A stretch of 64,000 nucleotides of DNA from Hibiscus mutabilis (lineage: Eukaryota > Streptophyta > Magnoliopsida > Malvales > Malvaceae): positions 57,089,049 through 57,153,048 of the forward strand of contig CM033711.1 in assembly GCA_019671005.1 (NCBI GenBank), given 5' to 3'. Under the pieces are notes generated by a model. The model was not told where the DNA came from and searched no databases. It worked only from the letters and a program-made list of their open reading frames with translations. This document shows positions 23,201 through 34,639 of the stretch, one piece after another (within the stretch, counting starts at the first letter, position 1; every line of letters starts with the position of its first letter). A program made the translations under genes and the position numbers.

Positions 23201-23891
23201 ATGTTTAATCTAGTTATAAGTACCATTTGAATGCTTTGATTGAGTACATGTCTTGCTTGAATTGAACATAGGATATCCAAACCACATTGCTTGCCTTCTA
23301 TTCGAATAGCCTAGTGTGTGTTTAGGTGATTGCCGAATGGTATGTGCGTGTATATACCTTGATTTATATGTTATGTATGTTTTGTATAAGTGGCCGAATG
23401 GTTAGGTATGGAAATAAGCTTGAATGAAACTAGTTACATGCCATTCAATGTTAGATAATTATGCTTAGTAACTGTAGGAATAAAATGACTAAATGTATAC
23501 AAGATAAGGAACATTGAAATGAAATGGAAACATGTTACATCTAGAGATATTTGAACCTAAGCTAGGGAACAATGAAGTGATTTGAATTGGTAATGTTGTA
23601 ACCTATATTGTAAGTATAACAAGGAAACAATTTAGTGACCTATTTGAATGTCTTAGGTTGATGTAAGATTCGAAATGTAAGTTACTTGCATGATATGGAA
23701 TGTATGATTGGTTGCCTTGGCCTTGTCCGAATGCTTTGGATGATTTGAAATCAAATATGAAGATGATTGTATGATAAGTAAGTTGCTTGATTGTTCTTGT
23801 ATTGTTCTTGTATTGCTTTCCATGTCCTTGCTTACTTGTTAAGTAACACTCCTGAACCGGATTACTACTAGCTCGTGTAAGGGGTGTTACA
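20275..23891 (+). mobile_element. Solo LTR B (Tekay-like family), 3,617 bp
   Basis: Begins TGTAATACCTC and ends GGGGTGTTACA, flanked by a 5-bp TSD, with no internal region or second LTR. It is therefore the product of LTR-LTR recombination. Plus orientation. It shares blocks with element 1's and Q's LTRs: GGACAGTGCAAACTGTCC (21438-21455, a perfect palindrome), GGTGGACTACGGTCC (about 22362), the CTCACTAAGTAC region (22866) and CTCCTAGAATGGTGGCA (about 23023). No coding content. Its short ORFs have no family features. Confidence 0.85.
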
Positions 23892-23896
23892 AAGTT
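23892..23896. repeat. Target-site duplication, right copy (solo LTR B)
   Basis: AAGTT, partner of AAGCT at 20270-20274. Confidence 0.85.
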
Positions 23897-24129
23897 AAAA
23901 GCCTAGCATCATCAAACAATACAAGTCTACAAATCTCAAATTACTAACACAGGATGAATCGGAACGCAAGCAAGGAGCAACAAGTATAATGTTTTATCAT
24001 ATATTTCAAACTTACTCCTCTCATTTACATGGCAAACATTCATACGAATTTATAGTATCTTATTCAAGGGTTTCGATTATTCAAGCAGTAAGCCTAGCAA
24101 GATAGGTGTTTCAATCACTTAATTTTGTT

Positions 24130-25260
24130 TCAATCACTCAATCCAGAATTTTGATTGGCTCTTCATTACAAGACATATCGAGATTGAGTTTAACCTCATC
24201 CGGTTCTAGCATGTTTGATGGATTAGAACGATACCTTTGCAACAAAGATACACGTAATACATTGTGAATCTTTTCGAATTCATTAGGAAGGGCTAAACAA
24301 TAAGCGACCGGGTCAATTCTTTCAATGATTTCAAAGGGTCCGATAAAACGGGGACTTGATTTACCCTTCTTTCCAAATTTGAGAACTTTTATCCATGGAG
24401 ATGCTTTCAAAAAGACCATGTCACCAACCTCATATTGAACATCCAGCCTCTTCGAGTCATCGTAGGCCTTCTGCCTATCAGAAGCTTCCTTCAATCTGCT
24501 ATGGATAATTCAAATTTGATTTTTAGTTTCCCAAAACAATTTAGGTCCTAAGACCTTGTTCTCACCCAACTCGGACCAACATAAAGGAGTCCTACATTTC
24601 CTTCCATATAACGCTTCGAAAGGTGCCATTTTAATGGAGGTTTGGTAACTGTTATTGTAAGCAAATTCAGCTAGAGGTAGGGATTTTGCCAATCCTTTCC
24701 AAAGTAAATCACACAAGCTCTAAGCATATCCGCGAGTACTTGAATTACTCTTTCAAATTGTCTATCAGATTGAGGATGGAAAGCAGCACTAAGATTGGTT
24801 TTGGTTCCTAAAGCCTTTTGTAAGGAACCCCAAAACATGAAAGTAAAAGAGAATCCCGATAAGAAACAATGGAAATAGGAACACCATGGAGATGGATTAT
24901 TTCTTTACTATAGAGATTAGCTAAAACCCTCAGGTTCATATCCATTCGAACAATAATGAAATGGGTTGATTTAGAAAATCTATCAACTATCACCAAAGCA
25001 TCATTCTTTATTGGTGACAAAGGTAGCCCGATTACAAAATCCATAGTTATACATTTCCACTTCCATTGGGGTACTTCCAAAGGCTGAAGTAACCCCGAAG
25101 GTACTTGGTGTTCAACTTTAATTCTTTGACAACTCAAGCATTTGGATAAGTATTTAGTGATGTCAAATTTCATTTTTGGCCAATAGTAGACTTCTTTTAA
25201 ATCCTTGTACATATTAACAGAGCCAGTATGAATCGAAAAAGAACTGTTATGGGCTTCCTA
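24130..25260 (-). pseudogene. Copy Q integrase
   Basis: Integrase would insert the cDNA into the genome. Segment 24808-25212 has the zinc-binding C-x2-C pair (CLSCQRIKVEHQVPSGLLQP) and the first catalytic Asp in TMDFVIGLP. The second catalytic region reads SIVSYRDS, where the family has SDRD, so the Asp has become Tyr. The Glu is kept in FERVIQ (about 24750, shifted frame). Segment 24510-24716 carries LAEFAYNNSYQTSIKMAPFEALYGR, and 24138-24494 the GPFEIIERI / LPNEF C-terminal domain and EEPIKIL, where the chromodomain-like tail begins and the copy ends. Two frameshifts and several stops. Confidence 0.9.
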
Positions 25261-25589
25261 AAGCATTTATTCTTTTAAAATTTTATCATTAGACACGCAG
25301 ATTCAGTTTCTAAAATAAAGGAGACCATTTTGTCTAAGATGGAAATCAGAATTTGTGGAAGAATCCAGATTATTTACAATATTTTGTAACTCAGAATTGA
25401 CTTGTTGGAGATTCTTAATTCTCGAATTGAATTCAGATTGATTCTGAAGTTTAGCTAGTCTTCTTTGATTTCTTTGCAGTCTAAAATGAGCATTAATTGT
25501 AGAAGGAACTACAAAAACAATGAATTATTTTAGACACCAAGCTTGAACGGTTTCGAATAGACAAAGGCTTCATACAACATATTTTAAGT

Positions 25590-26150
25590 TTTAGTATCTT
25601 ACAAGAAGAACATTTTCAACTGAGTGCGTCAGCCACACCGTTCGCTTTCCACGGTTGGTAATCAATAACCAAGTCATAATCCTTGATTAACTCCATCCAT
25701 CTTCTTTGTCTTAAGTTCAAGTCTTTCTGAGTCAAAAGGTATTTTAGACTTTTATGATCGGTGAAAAGATGACATATTTCCCCGTACAAGTAATGTCTCT
25801 AGATTTTCAAAGCAAAAACAACAGCAGCCAATTCCAAGTCGTCTGTTGGATAATTCAATTCATGTGGCTTTAGCTGTCTGGAAGCATAGGCAATCACATT
25901 GTCATCTTGCATTAGAATACACCCTAGACCAAGGTGAGATGCATCACTAAAGATTGTAAAGTCTTTCCCTGGTTCAGGTTGAATTAAAACATGAGCTTGA
26001 GTGAGAATATTCTTTAATTGATTGAAGCTCCTTTGTTGATCTTTAGACTATTCGAATGGTATACCCTTCCTAAGAAGTCGAGTTAAAGGAGCAGCCAGAA
26101 TCGAGAACCCTTTGACAAATCTTCTGTAGTATCCATCCAACCTGAGAAAG
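25590..26150 (-). pseudogene. Copy Q RNase H
   Basis: Readable on the minus strand in one frame with stops: FTIFSDASHLGLGCILMQ, IAYASRQLKPHE, DLELAAVVFALKI, HLFTDHKSLKYL and VIDYQP. These contain the catalytic Asp (SDAS), Glu (LELAAV) and Asp (TDHKSL) of Ty3/gypsy RNase H. A stop follows ALKI (Trp codon to stop). The domain would remove the RNA template after reverse transcription. Confidence 0.85.
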
Positions 26151-26760
26151 CTCCTAATTTCTCAAATATTCTTCGCTGGCTTCCAATATACAATGGACTG
26201 AAATTTCTTTGGGTCAACTTTTATACCATCTGCCGAAAATACAGAAAAGTCACTTCCGAAAGCCAAAATTCACATTGTTAAACTTGGCATATAACTGCTT
26301 ATCTCGAAGAGTTTGCAAAATGACTCTTAGATGATTTGAATGCTCGTTGTTGTTCTTCGAATATACAAGTATATCATCTATAAAAACCAAAACAAACTTG
26401 TCTAAATAAGGTTTGAAAACCCGGTTCATGAGGTCCATAAAAGCTGCAAGAGCATTTGTTAAACCTGAAGGCATTACTAAAAATTCATAATGGCCATAAC
26501 GGGTTCGGAAGGCAGTTTTTGGTACATCGGCTTCCTTGTCTTTCATCTAATAATATCCTGAATGTAAATTGATTTTTGGGAACAAATTAGAACCTTTTAA
26601 TTGATCTAACAAATCTTTAATTCTTGGCAAATGATATTTGTTCTTAATGATGGGTTGGTTCAATTGTCTATAATCAATGCAAAGCCTCATAGAACGATCT
26701 TTCTTCTTCACAAATAAAATCGGAGCTCCCAAGGTGAAGAGCTTGGTCTAATGAAGCCCT
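26150..26760 (-). pseudogene. Copy Q reverse transcriptase
   Basis: Two open segments. 26547-26732 has GAPILFVKKKD, LCIDYRQLN and FPKINLHSGYY (fingers/palm). 26250-26546 has FRTRYGHYEFLVMPSGLTNALAAFM and the catalytic VFIDDILVYSK. The stop between them replaces the Gln of the SGYYQM motif (CAA to TAA). The connection region continues to about 26150 with frame damage. Homologous to element 1 RT at 27-590 and F at 46790-47555. Confidence 0.9.
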
Positions 26761-27420
26761 TGCCTTGTATCTCTTATATTTGATCTTTGAGTTCTCTGTG
26801 TTCAATCGGAGCCATACGATAGGGTGCAGTGGAGACTGGTGCTGATCCCGGTTGAAACACGATTCCAAATTCCACTTCTCTTGTAGGGGTAAACCCAGAA
26901 ATTCCTTAGAAAAAATAGTAGGAAATTTGTATACAATTAAAATTGCTTCAATTGACTCCTTAGATTCATTCAAGTGAGATATAGAAGCAAAAAGGGTCAC
27001 TTGTTCGAATGGTTCCTTGCTTAGCAAGGAAATAGAATTTTTCCCAAAACCATGAAGGTATAATCTTTTCTTAGTACAATCTGACCAAGCCTTATGTTTA
27101 CCCAACCAACTAGGCCCCAAAATAAGATCGAACTCAAAAAAGGGTAGCACCAAAAGGTCAACAGGGAATGCTATGTTCTGAATAAGCAAAGGACAACCTT
27201 TATACATTTTATTTATGGTTACTTTATCTCCAAGTGAGTTGGTAGATATGAGTTCACCAAATAAAAGTTCTATCTTTAGGCTAAGCTTTGCAATAAGAAA
27301 AGTACTTATAAAAGAATGAGTTGAACCTGAATCAAAAAGAGCATAAGCAGGATATGAATCCAAGAGTATTGTACCTACAATTATGTTAGGTAACTCTTCT
27401 TCTTCACGCCCTCCAATATG
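26674..27420 (-). pseudogene. Copy Q aspartic protease and linker
   Basis: Open reading frame 26674-27363 with intact active site YALFDSGSTHSFIS, then FDLILGPSWLGKHKAWSDC (family GLDWL changed to GPSWL) and the FPTIFSKEFLGLP linker. It overlaps the RT frame by about 60 bp in another frame. The catalytic Asp is kept, unlike copy P. The family substitution at LD to PS probably damages the fold. Confidence 0.85.
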
Positions 27421-27449
27421 ATAGACTTTAGCAGGTGCTCGGGATTCTT

Positions 27450-28335
27450 GATAGGTAGCATTAGATACTTAACCCTTGGTCTTTCCATAGCTTCCCGAGT
27501 GAGCTTGTTTTAGCCATTTTCCTCTAGGAGAAGGATTCAGATTTGATCCCCTTGATACGTACGAAGGCAACTTGTTGGGATTCTAAGGACAATCTTTGAT
27601 AAAGTGGGAAGTCTCCCCACACAGATAATAAGCGTTGGGTTGATTTCTGCATTCCCCCGTATGATGCTTCTGACATATGTTGCAAGCCGAGACTTGAAAT
27701 TCTCTCCCATTATCTCTAGTGTTATTGATGGATGCAGTTGGTGTCGCACCCTTACCCAAATATTGAGGTTTGCGTATAAAATTTCCCTTTGAAGAATTAC
27801 TGAAATTGGAAGAATTCCCTCTATAATGCTTTTGCTTCTTATTATGCCAATATGGTTTATGGTTATCACGATGCCTTTTATCACCCATAGATGAATTTCC
27901 TTTCTTCTTCTCCGAGACTTTCATTTTAGCTTCTACAGCTATCACTCAGTTTACCAGATCTTGGAAGTCAGCAATCCCGAGAGCAATAAACATTGGACTT
28001 AATTCATCATTGAGCCCATCAATGAACATTCGAAAATTTTCTTCTTCTTTCTTAATGAATTTCGATCCATACTTGCAAAACTCACTGAAGTACTGTTTCA
28101 TCAGTTTACCTCCTTGCTTCAGACACAAAAATCACTTCTTACGTTCAGCAAGGTATTGGTCACTAATATACTTCTTTTTAAACTCCTTGAGAAAGAACTC
28201 CCAAGTGACTTCTTCCGCTAGAGAAACAAGAATTGTAGTCTCCCACCACCTAAGTGCTTCTTCAGCTAAAAGAGCTACAACACACTCCAACTTATGTTCG
28301 TCAGTACATTGTAATTGCATAGTCAAGATTCTCAT
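27450..28335 (-). pseudogene. Copy Q gag, N terminus deleted
   Basis: Capsid segment 28132-28335: MTMRILTMQLQCTDEHKLEC..., EEALRWWETTILVSLAEEVTWEFFLKEFKKKYIS. Then 27946-28128 (FIDGLNDELSPMFIALGIADFQDLVN) and 27583-27945 with the basic region and double zinc-knuckle block CNICQKHHTGEC / CYLCGETSHFIKDC. The N-terminal ~110 residues present in copy P are missing. The reading frame instead runs straight into LTR sequence at 28336. Confidence 0.85.
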
Positions 28336-31300
28336 TGTAACATCCCACCAAGGCCTAAAAGTAATTAAAGCTAACTTGCTATTAAGAAGTATATAAAAAC
28401 TCAGAAATGGCCATGAAACAAACAAACAAGGTAGATTTTATAAGATTTCTTAAAACTCAAGACAACACTGAAACAAATATTCACTTAAGACATAGATAAA
28501 ATCAATCACACCTTTTCTTATCTAATTGTTTTCAATCTAACAAAGGTGATGCGAAATCTAGACTGACCTATGGAAGTTCAATTGAGGCTTACATGCCTTA
28601 CAAGTTATTAGCAACCCATGTTGTCGATATACATAAAAGAACAAATAAGAGTTCATCATTTCAAGTCTCGAACAACTACTAAAATAGTAAGATTTATCAA
28701 TGAATCGAATCTAATTACTATGAGTTAGGTTCATTTATAGAAAACAATCACATTTCTCAAATGATCATCAAGTGACAAACATTCTAGACATATCATAATA
28801 TTACCTAGAGATAGCATAATATAATATATATACCTAAGTCACCCAACATACAAACTAACAAATATCCACAAGGATCACCCTCATAATGAAAGGCCTCGAT
28901 TAAGTTATACAAGCCATGATATCGAACATAAACATGTTTACAAACAAAATGCCACCATCCTAGGAGTTATTGTAATAACACAAAACCTATTTGTTATGGC
29001 TAATGTGCCTTGATCAAGTTCCAAGCAAAAAGAGTCCTCAAATCTAACTTGTCATGTAGTGAGAAGACAAGGAGTAAGCATATACTTAGTGAGCAAGTTA
29101 ACAACCTAGCATCATCAAACAATACAAGTTTACAAATCTCAAATTACTAACACAAGATGAATCGGAATGCAAGCAAGGAGCAGCAAGTATAATGTTTTAT
29201 TATATATTTCAAACTTAATCCTCTCAATTACATGGCAAACATTCATACAAATTTACAGTATCTTATTCAAGGGTTTCGATTATTCAAGAAGTAAGCCTAG
29301 CAAGATAGGTGTTTCAATCACTTAATATCATTTGTACAACATTCATAGGTTACAACTAAAATTCAACATCATATAATAAGTCATTTCTTAGGTAACAAGT
29401 TATCTTATTTCATAAAATACATCAGCTTTCTTTTACATTCTTAATGTTATAGCCTTGTGACTCGACTGTCTTGTTTAGATACACAAGTCCCCAACCAATT
29501 GTCGCCTATAAAACTCTTGGTACTTGCAGTACTGGTCAATCCCTCATATTGTCGCCAAGTGACCACATACACATCCCTCCTACTGTCGCCCATTAGAGAC
29601 CATTGTCTCGGAACGTAGTCCAATCCTGACTCTGAGCTCTATGGACTTTATGGCATGCCAACTATATCTACGAATGACTTGAGACCAAGGCTTCCTTTAA
29701 TCACATTATTTCAATGCTTATATTTAAGCATAGCTCTAATCGAATGCACATCATTGTTCCATTACCCTTTTCTTTCAATAGGGTTAAATCTTGTACATCT
29801 AGAGACCAAGTCTCATCCATTACATTTGAAGGCCCTAGGCCATTGTAGTTTAGCTCTTTATTTATGAACTCTTTGCATCGAATCAATAACTTTTCATATA
29901 GAACAAACGTATATGTTCATTTTCACATAATTCAATCACATTTGGCTTTTTAATTTATCATGTAATATAACATTATCAAATGAACTCATTAATCATCCAC
30001 AACATGACATTCCATTAGAACATAAACATGCTTTCGATCCATGATATAAAACAAGTATTTCTCAAGAAAATACTTACCTTGATTCCAAGCTTGCATTAAC
30101 ATAACATGAGCATAGCATTCAATTAAAGCTTTAGAATATATCAATTGAAATAATGCTCAAAAAGGTTACAATTCCCTTTTCGAGGCTTTAAACTTTACTC
30201 ACAAATTTCCCCGAGCTACTGATGATCCTGGATTATAATTCCCTTTTGCCTATCAACTTGTTGATCTACTTTGGTCCTTTTCTCTTCTATTTCTTCACGA
30301 TCTAACAAGTTTCATATTCATCATCAGACAACTCCTAATGCATTCAATTCACAAATTCATTCACAAATCAAGTCATCTATCTATGTACCTCATCTCATTA
30401 CTCACATATGTGATTACAACAACAATAATCATACATTCAAAATTACAGGATCACATCTTAATAATTCCAACCAAATTTGACTCAGGTTTTTAACTTACAA
30501 TTATGATATTTTAAATCAAAAGTTTCTCTACAACTAGCTGAAAATAAAGTAGTTTTGAACAACTCTCATCCATCAAGCTAAAACAGTTTCATTTATCACG
30601 GTTGCTCAATAAAACAGTTTAATAGGCTGCCACATACAACTACCACATCCATTCTTTCAAATCATCAATCTAAGACTCAATTTAACAATCATACAATTCA
30701 CTAATTCAAAGCAAAAATCTCCATTGTTAACTACTATATAATTTTTTTCCATGTATAACTTATTGATTTATTCAATCCAATGTCTATTTAATAGATCACT
30801 TAAGGGTTCGATTAAGCTATAATTCCAGCAATCTCAATACAACAAAGATTGTGAAATTTCACAAACAACCAATCCAATACATGTCAGCATTTCTAAACTA
30901 CCAAAACATCAATATCCAATTGGCTCAACATAGTTCTTGGTGAACTAAAGCATTCATTACTACCAAGTTCATTGTTCATCCAAGATATTAGATAACTTCT
31001 TGAAATTAACCAACCAAAGCCATATTTAGATATCTCATAATCATCAATCCAAATTGAATTCGAAACTAGGTTCATGCATACATTCATTCTTCCAAAACAT
31101 ATATTAAAGATTCACTCGGCCAATATCAAACAACAAACAATCCAATGAGTAAATGAGTTTTACCTTCCTTAAAGTGCCAAAAACCTAGTTTAATTTCCAT
31201 ATTGAAGCTCGATTTCATGAATATCAAGCTTTCTCACTCAATTGCTCTCTCTCACAAAGGTTCTCCGGTCTCACCAAATGAAGAAGATGATTTCATCCAT

Positions 31301-31534
31301 TTGGTCGAGAGAGTGAGAACAGTTGAACACGTGTAATATCCCCATGTTTAATGCATTTCACATGCAATTTCTAGGTTCTTAGAATTACTCTTTTTAGTCC
31401 TTACATTAAGGTCTCTCAACTATCAGTTCTTAACAAAATGCCCATTTCAACTTTTAAGCAACTTAATTATAGATTAATTTCCAATTCAATTGAATTACTT
31501 TTCTTTTGTTAAATCTAACATTTAGGGTATTACA
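28336..31534 (-). repeat. 5' LTR of copy Q, 3,199 bp
   Basis: Minus-strand start TGTAATACCC at 31534 and end GGGATGTTACA at 28336. It shares the CCCCAACCAATTGTCGCC (29489) and GCATGCCAACTATATC (29653) blocks with the other LTRs. The 28336-29330 part equals the LTR remnant of copy P. Next to its start lies TTGCA (31535-31539), the likely TSD with no visible partner. No coding sequence. Confidence 0.85.
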
Positions 31535-32669
31535 TTGCATTAGTAAATGATCCATGTATGTATGTGGAAATACTTGTTTAAAAGCATGGTTTGTTGCTTT
31601 GAAAATTGTTTGAATTTTTGCATATAAAAAAGTAAGGTACACAGTTAATAATGAATTATATTCGCACGTGATGTGGTTTAAAATGTTATCTAATATAGTT
31701 GGCTAGCCATAGGATTAATAATGCACTACAAAAAGTTGCCTCGGGTGTTGAGGGGCTGTAAGGTACTGAATACTCCACCTGAGTACCCTAACGGTTAAAA
31801 AGTTATATGGTACCGAAAACTCCCATTAATGGATTATACACCTAACCAATAATTTGGAATATGATTGTACCTTGGTTGTGATTGTACCATAATTTCGGTT
31901 GAGGTTGTATGAAGTTTTGAGAGGACACTTGTTGAACCCATGTATTCGATGTAATATTTTGGAAAGTGGAACTTGGTTTATAATCACTTGGTAGTTAATA
32001 TAATTGTTGATGTACCATGTTGATGGATGTTAATGTATAATGTTGGTTTATACATGTTTTACTCTTATACCTTTGCATATGGTTGTTATGCATGGGAAGG
32101 CTCCAGTCTCGTTGTTCTCCGGTTGCTAGTTCTCATGGTGGCCTCTTTTTTACGGCGGTGATGGGCGGAACATGGTGTTTTCAACTAGGCCAAAACTTTT
32201 CTCCCTCTACCAGTGAACAGTGATGACTCTGACGATGTGAGGACCACCGTCAGACTCCTCTCGTTGAGCTGAAGCTGATGATGCCACGATGTTGTGTATG
32301 GTGGCTCCGATGACCTTAGATTAGAGCCTAAACCCTCCCCTTTACTTTTTCTCTCTCTCCCAAAAATATCTCATTTCTTTTTTTCTCCCCTATCACATCA
32401 CCAGCCACCTTTTATTTTCAAAACTCCCATTTTTCTTTTCTTTCCTTCTTAAATTACCCTCATTCATATCATCTCTTTTAAATTTATCACAAAGCCCAAG
32501 TCCAACTATGCTTGATGTGGGCTTCCAAACATAAGGCTCAAATAAATTAGGTCCGAGGTCCAATTTTGTGAGGCCTAAACTTTGGGTCGTTACAAATGAC
32601 CTTGATCGGTGACATATGGATCTTGCTGGTATTGAGCTTGTGGGGCTTGTAGGTAGGTTTGGTCGTAGG
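31535..32669 (+). repeat. Probable LTR end in plus orientation; no gene
   Basis: Non-coding sequence with an LTR-like 3' terminus GGGTCGTTACA at about 32585-32595. It contains pyrimidine-rich CTCTCTCTCCC and TTTCTTTTTTTCTCCCC runs near 32350-32385. The start is not identifiable. The ORF at 32393-32677 on the minus strand has no family features. Confidence 0.35.
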
Positions 32670-34441
32670 TGTAACACCCTAAAATTTAGTTAATAATTAG
32701 TTGAGTATAAGGTGGAAAAAATAATAAATGAAAAAAAGAGTGTTAGCATGGGTTATTAAACCCATGGCTTTTGCTTGGTGAACCCAACTCTTAACCAATT
32801 GAGATAAGGACCACTCTTGGTTAAATCATGCACCAACTTTCTTTTAAATTATGTTTTAGTCATCTGATCCAATAATAATTAAAGCATGACCTACCCCCAT
32901 CTACCCTATTTATTACTCGTTTGAAATCTAAAGAAAATATTAGATATTCTAAAGTTTTCCATGACCCTTCACCAACTCGAATCGTCCTTTCAAGCCCCGA
33001 TCACCTTCACTGCTCTATCGTGGACATCACTACCTCCACCGACGTGTTTGACGTTGCATCGCGAACCCAACCCCGTCAGCCACTCGCCATGTTTCCCTAC
33101 TGCTCGCCGTGAAAATTGATTTGAAGGTTCATTAGAACCCAAGCCCGTTTCACAAAATTCAAACTTGAAAGCCTTCAAATTTGACCTTGAACCCGGACAT
33201 ACATATGTATTAAGTTTACTTTATTTAAGAGAAGTTATTCAAATAGGACTAACATATGATATTATTTGTTTAAAGGTACTAAAGATTCTCCCAATTGTGC
33301 ATCTCCCCAGCCTAGATCCAGTCGCTTCGTTCAACCGTGTGAACCCTTTGTTACCCATTTGTATGAATACATTGTGAATTATTAAAAAAAAATTATCCCG
33401 TATTGATTTAAGATTCGTTGTGTCTTAGGTTCTAGCACAATACCATAGCGAAACACAGGTGCTCAGTAGGCTATCTGACAGACTTGATATTTTGAAATGT
33501 GTTCCTTGTATTCCATATTATTTTAAATGTATTGTTTGAAATGATTTTTGTAAACCAAACATGAAATATTTTCTCTGATTTATAGCATGACAATTTTATA
33601 TGCCCAGAAGTATACCTTTATGTCTGACTAAAAGCATGTTCTCTGGTTACTGTTTTACTGAAAAAATATGTCTGCCTCATGACTCATGATGTTACCATGT
33701 AGCGTATAAACATTGAATTTTATCTGGGGTACACTATTGCGGATATATTACGAAGTCCCTATAGGTTCAACCTTGATCCAGCCAGTAATTCCTTATGGGC
33801 CCAAGTTATCCCTTTGGGTAGGTTCTAACACTTCGGCTTAGGTAATTCCTTATTGACCTAAGGCAGCCCCTTAGGTTGGCTCCTACGCCTATTGGGCCTA
33901 GGGCAAGTCCTTATGGATGCAGCTTTTGGGAACTGCATATTAGTGTACAGTTGGAGGGTAGTTAGGTTTTAAATAAAATCTTTGGTTGCGCTTAAAACAA
34001 TGTTTTACTAAATGATTTATACATGCCTAAATTTTTTAAATGTGTTATATGCACTTATACACACTAAGCTCCCTAGCTCACACCCCCAAACTTTCTCTTT
34101 CAGAGTTTGGATAGGCTACCCTTAAACTTGGCACTTGGAGGATCGACACATTCTTGCTCAACCTTTTGTTTCAATGTTTCTATCCACCATATTGTCTTTA
34201 TTTGGATGAAATGAGTCTATATTTTGATATTGCATATTTTACTAATTTGTCAATGTGGCATCATTTTGTAACTAAAATTCTAATATGGTTTAAATTGATT
34301 ATATTAATTTTCCTATGTATGGTTTATAATTATTGTTTGAGTTGTACCTTTAATCTTTAAATATTTTCATAGAAAGTTTTTGGTATAGAATGTGACCTCC
34401 CAAAAGTAGATTTAATGCTTATGGCTGTCTATGGGGTTAGA
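32670..34441 (+). repeat. 5' LTR of element E, about 1.77 kb
   Basis: Bounded by TGTAACACCC and a degenerate end (GGGGTTAGA) just before the PBS. It contains a stretch of short repeated phrases (TTCCTTATGGGCC, CTTATTGACCTAAGG) at 33790-33920. There is no partner LTR in the window to confirm the exact end. Confidence 0.6.
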
Positions 34442-34443
34442 TT

Positions 34444-34459
34444 TGGTTAGTATTAGAGC
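34444..34459 (+). promoter_or_regulatory. Primer binding site of element E (degenerate)
   Basis: TGGTTAGTATTAGAGC resembles TGGTATCAGAGC with an insertion and a C-to-T change. Immediately downstream of the LTR end. Confidence 0.55.
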
Positions 34460-34639
34460 TTTAGGTTTTTTAACCTTGGACAGTGAATGAGTTTTATTTA
34501 TAGTACTATTTTGAAATGTTTTACAAAAGTTTTATAAAATTGGGCCATGTCACCATATTTTATATGTTAAATTATGTTCGATTCTCTACTGTCAAATCTA
34601 ACCTTAGGTACTACCTTTTTGTAGAGAATCTCTGATGTG

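Larger units (their letters stand above)
17405..24123 (-). mobile_element. Ty3/gypsy copy P (Tekay-like), truncated, with solo LTR B nested in its LTR
   Basis: Minus-strand order: partial 5' LTR (24123-19509, interrupted by 20275-23891), PBS (19505-19494), gag (19366-18473), protease and linker to about 17405, where homology to copy Q stops. RT, RNase H and integrase are absent. The LTR is cut at 24123, where it is fused to the end of copy Q's pol. Same family as Q and element 1 (gag starts MSETR in both P and element 1). Confidence 0.8.
19509..24123 (-). repeat. 5' LTR of copy P (3' third), split by solo LTR B
   Basis: Two parts, 19509-20274 and 23892-24123, together match 28336-29330 of copy Q's LTR. 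The remaining ~2.2 kb at the LTR's 5' side is missing. It ends at about 24123, where copy Q's pol begins. Confidence 0.8.
24124..31534 (-). mobile_element. Ty3/gypsy copy Q (Tekay-like), full domain set, both internal ends damaged
   Basis: Minus-strand order: complete 5' LTR (31534-28336), gag lacking its N terminus (28335-27450), protease, RT, RNase H and integrase, stopping at the start of the chromodomain-like tail (about 24130). The PBS, leader and gag start are deleted between LTR and gag. The PPT and 3' LTR start are deleted at the other end. Integrase, RT and protease motifs match copy F and element 1. Confidence 0.85.

Noticed and set aside
32393..33377. Possible exons of a host gene between LTR fragments (ORFs at 32393-32677, 32921-33112, 33165-33377)
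   Set aside because: They fall in LTR sequence of element E or flanking LTR-like DNA and show no recognisable protein family or splice-consistent frame.
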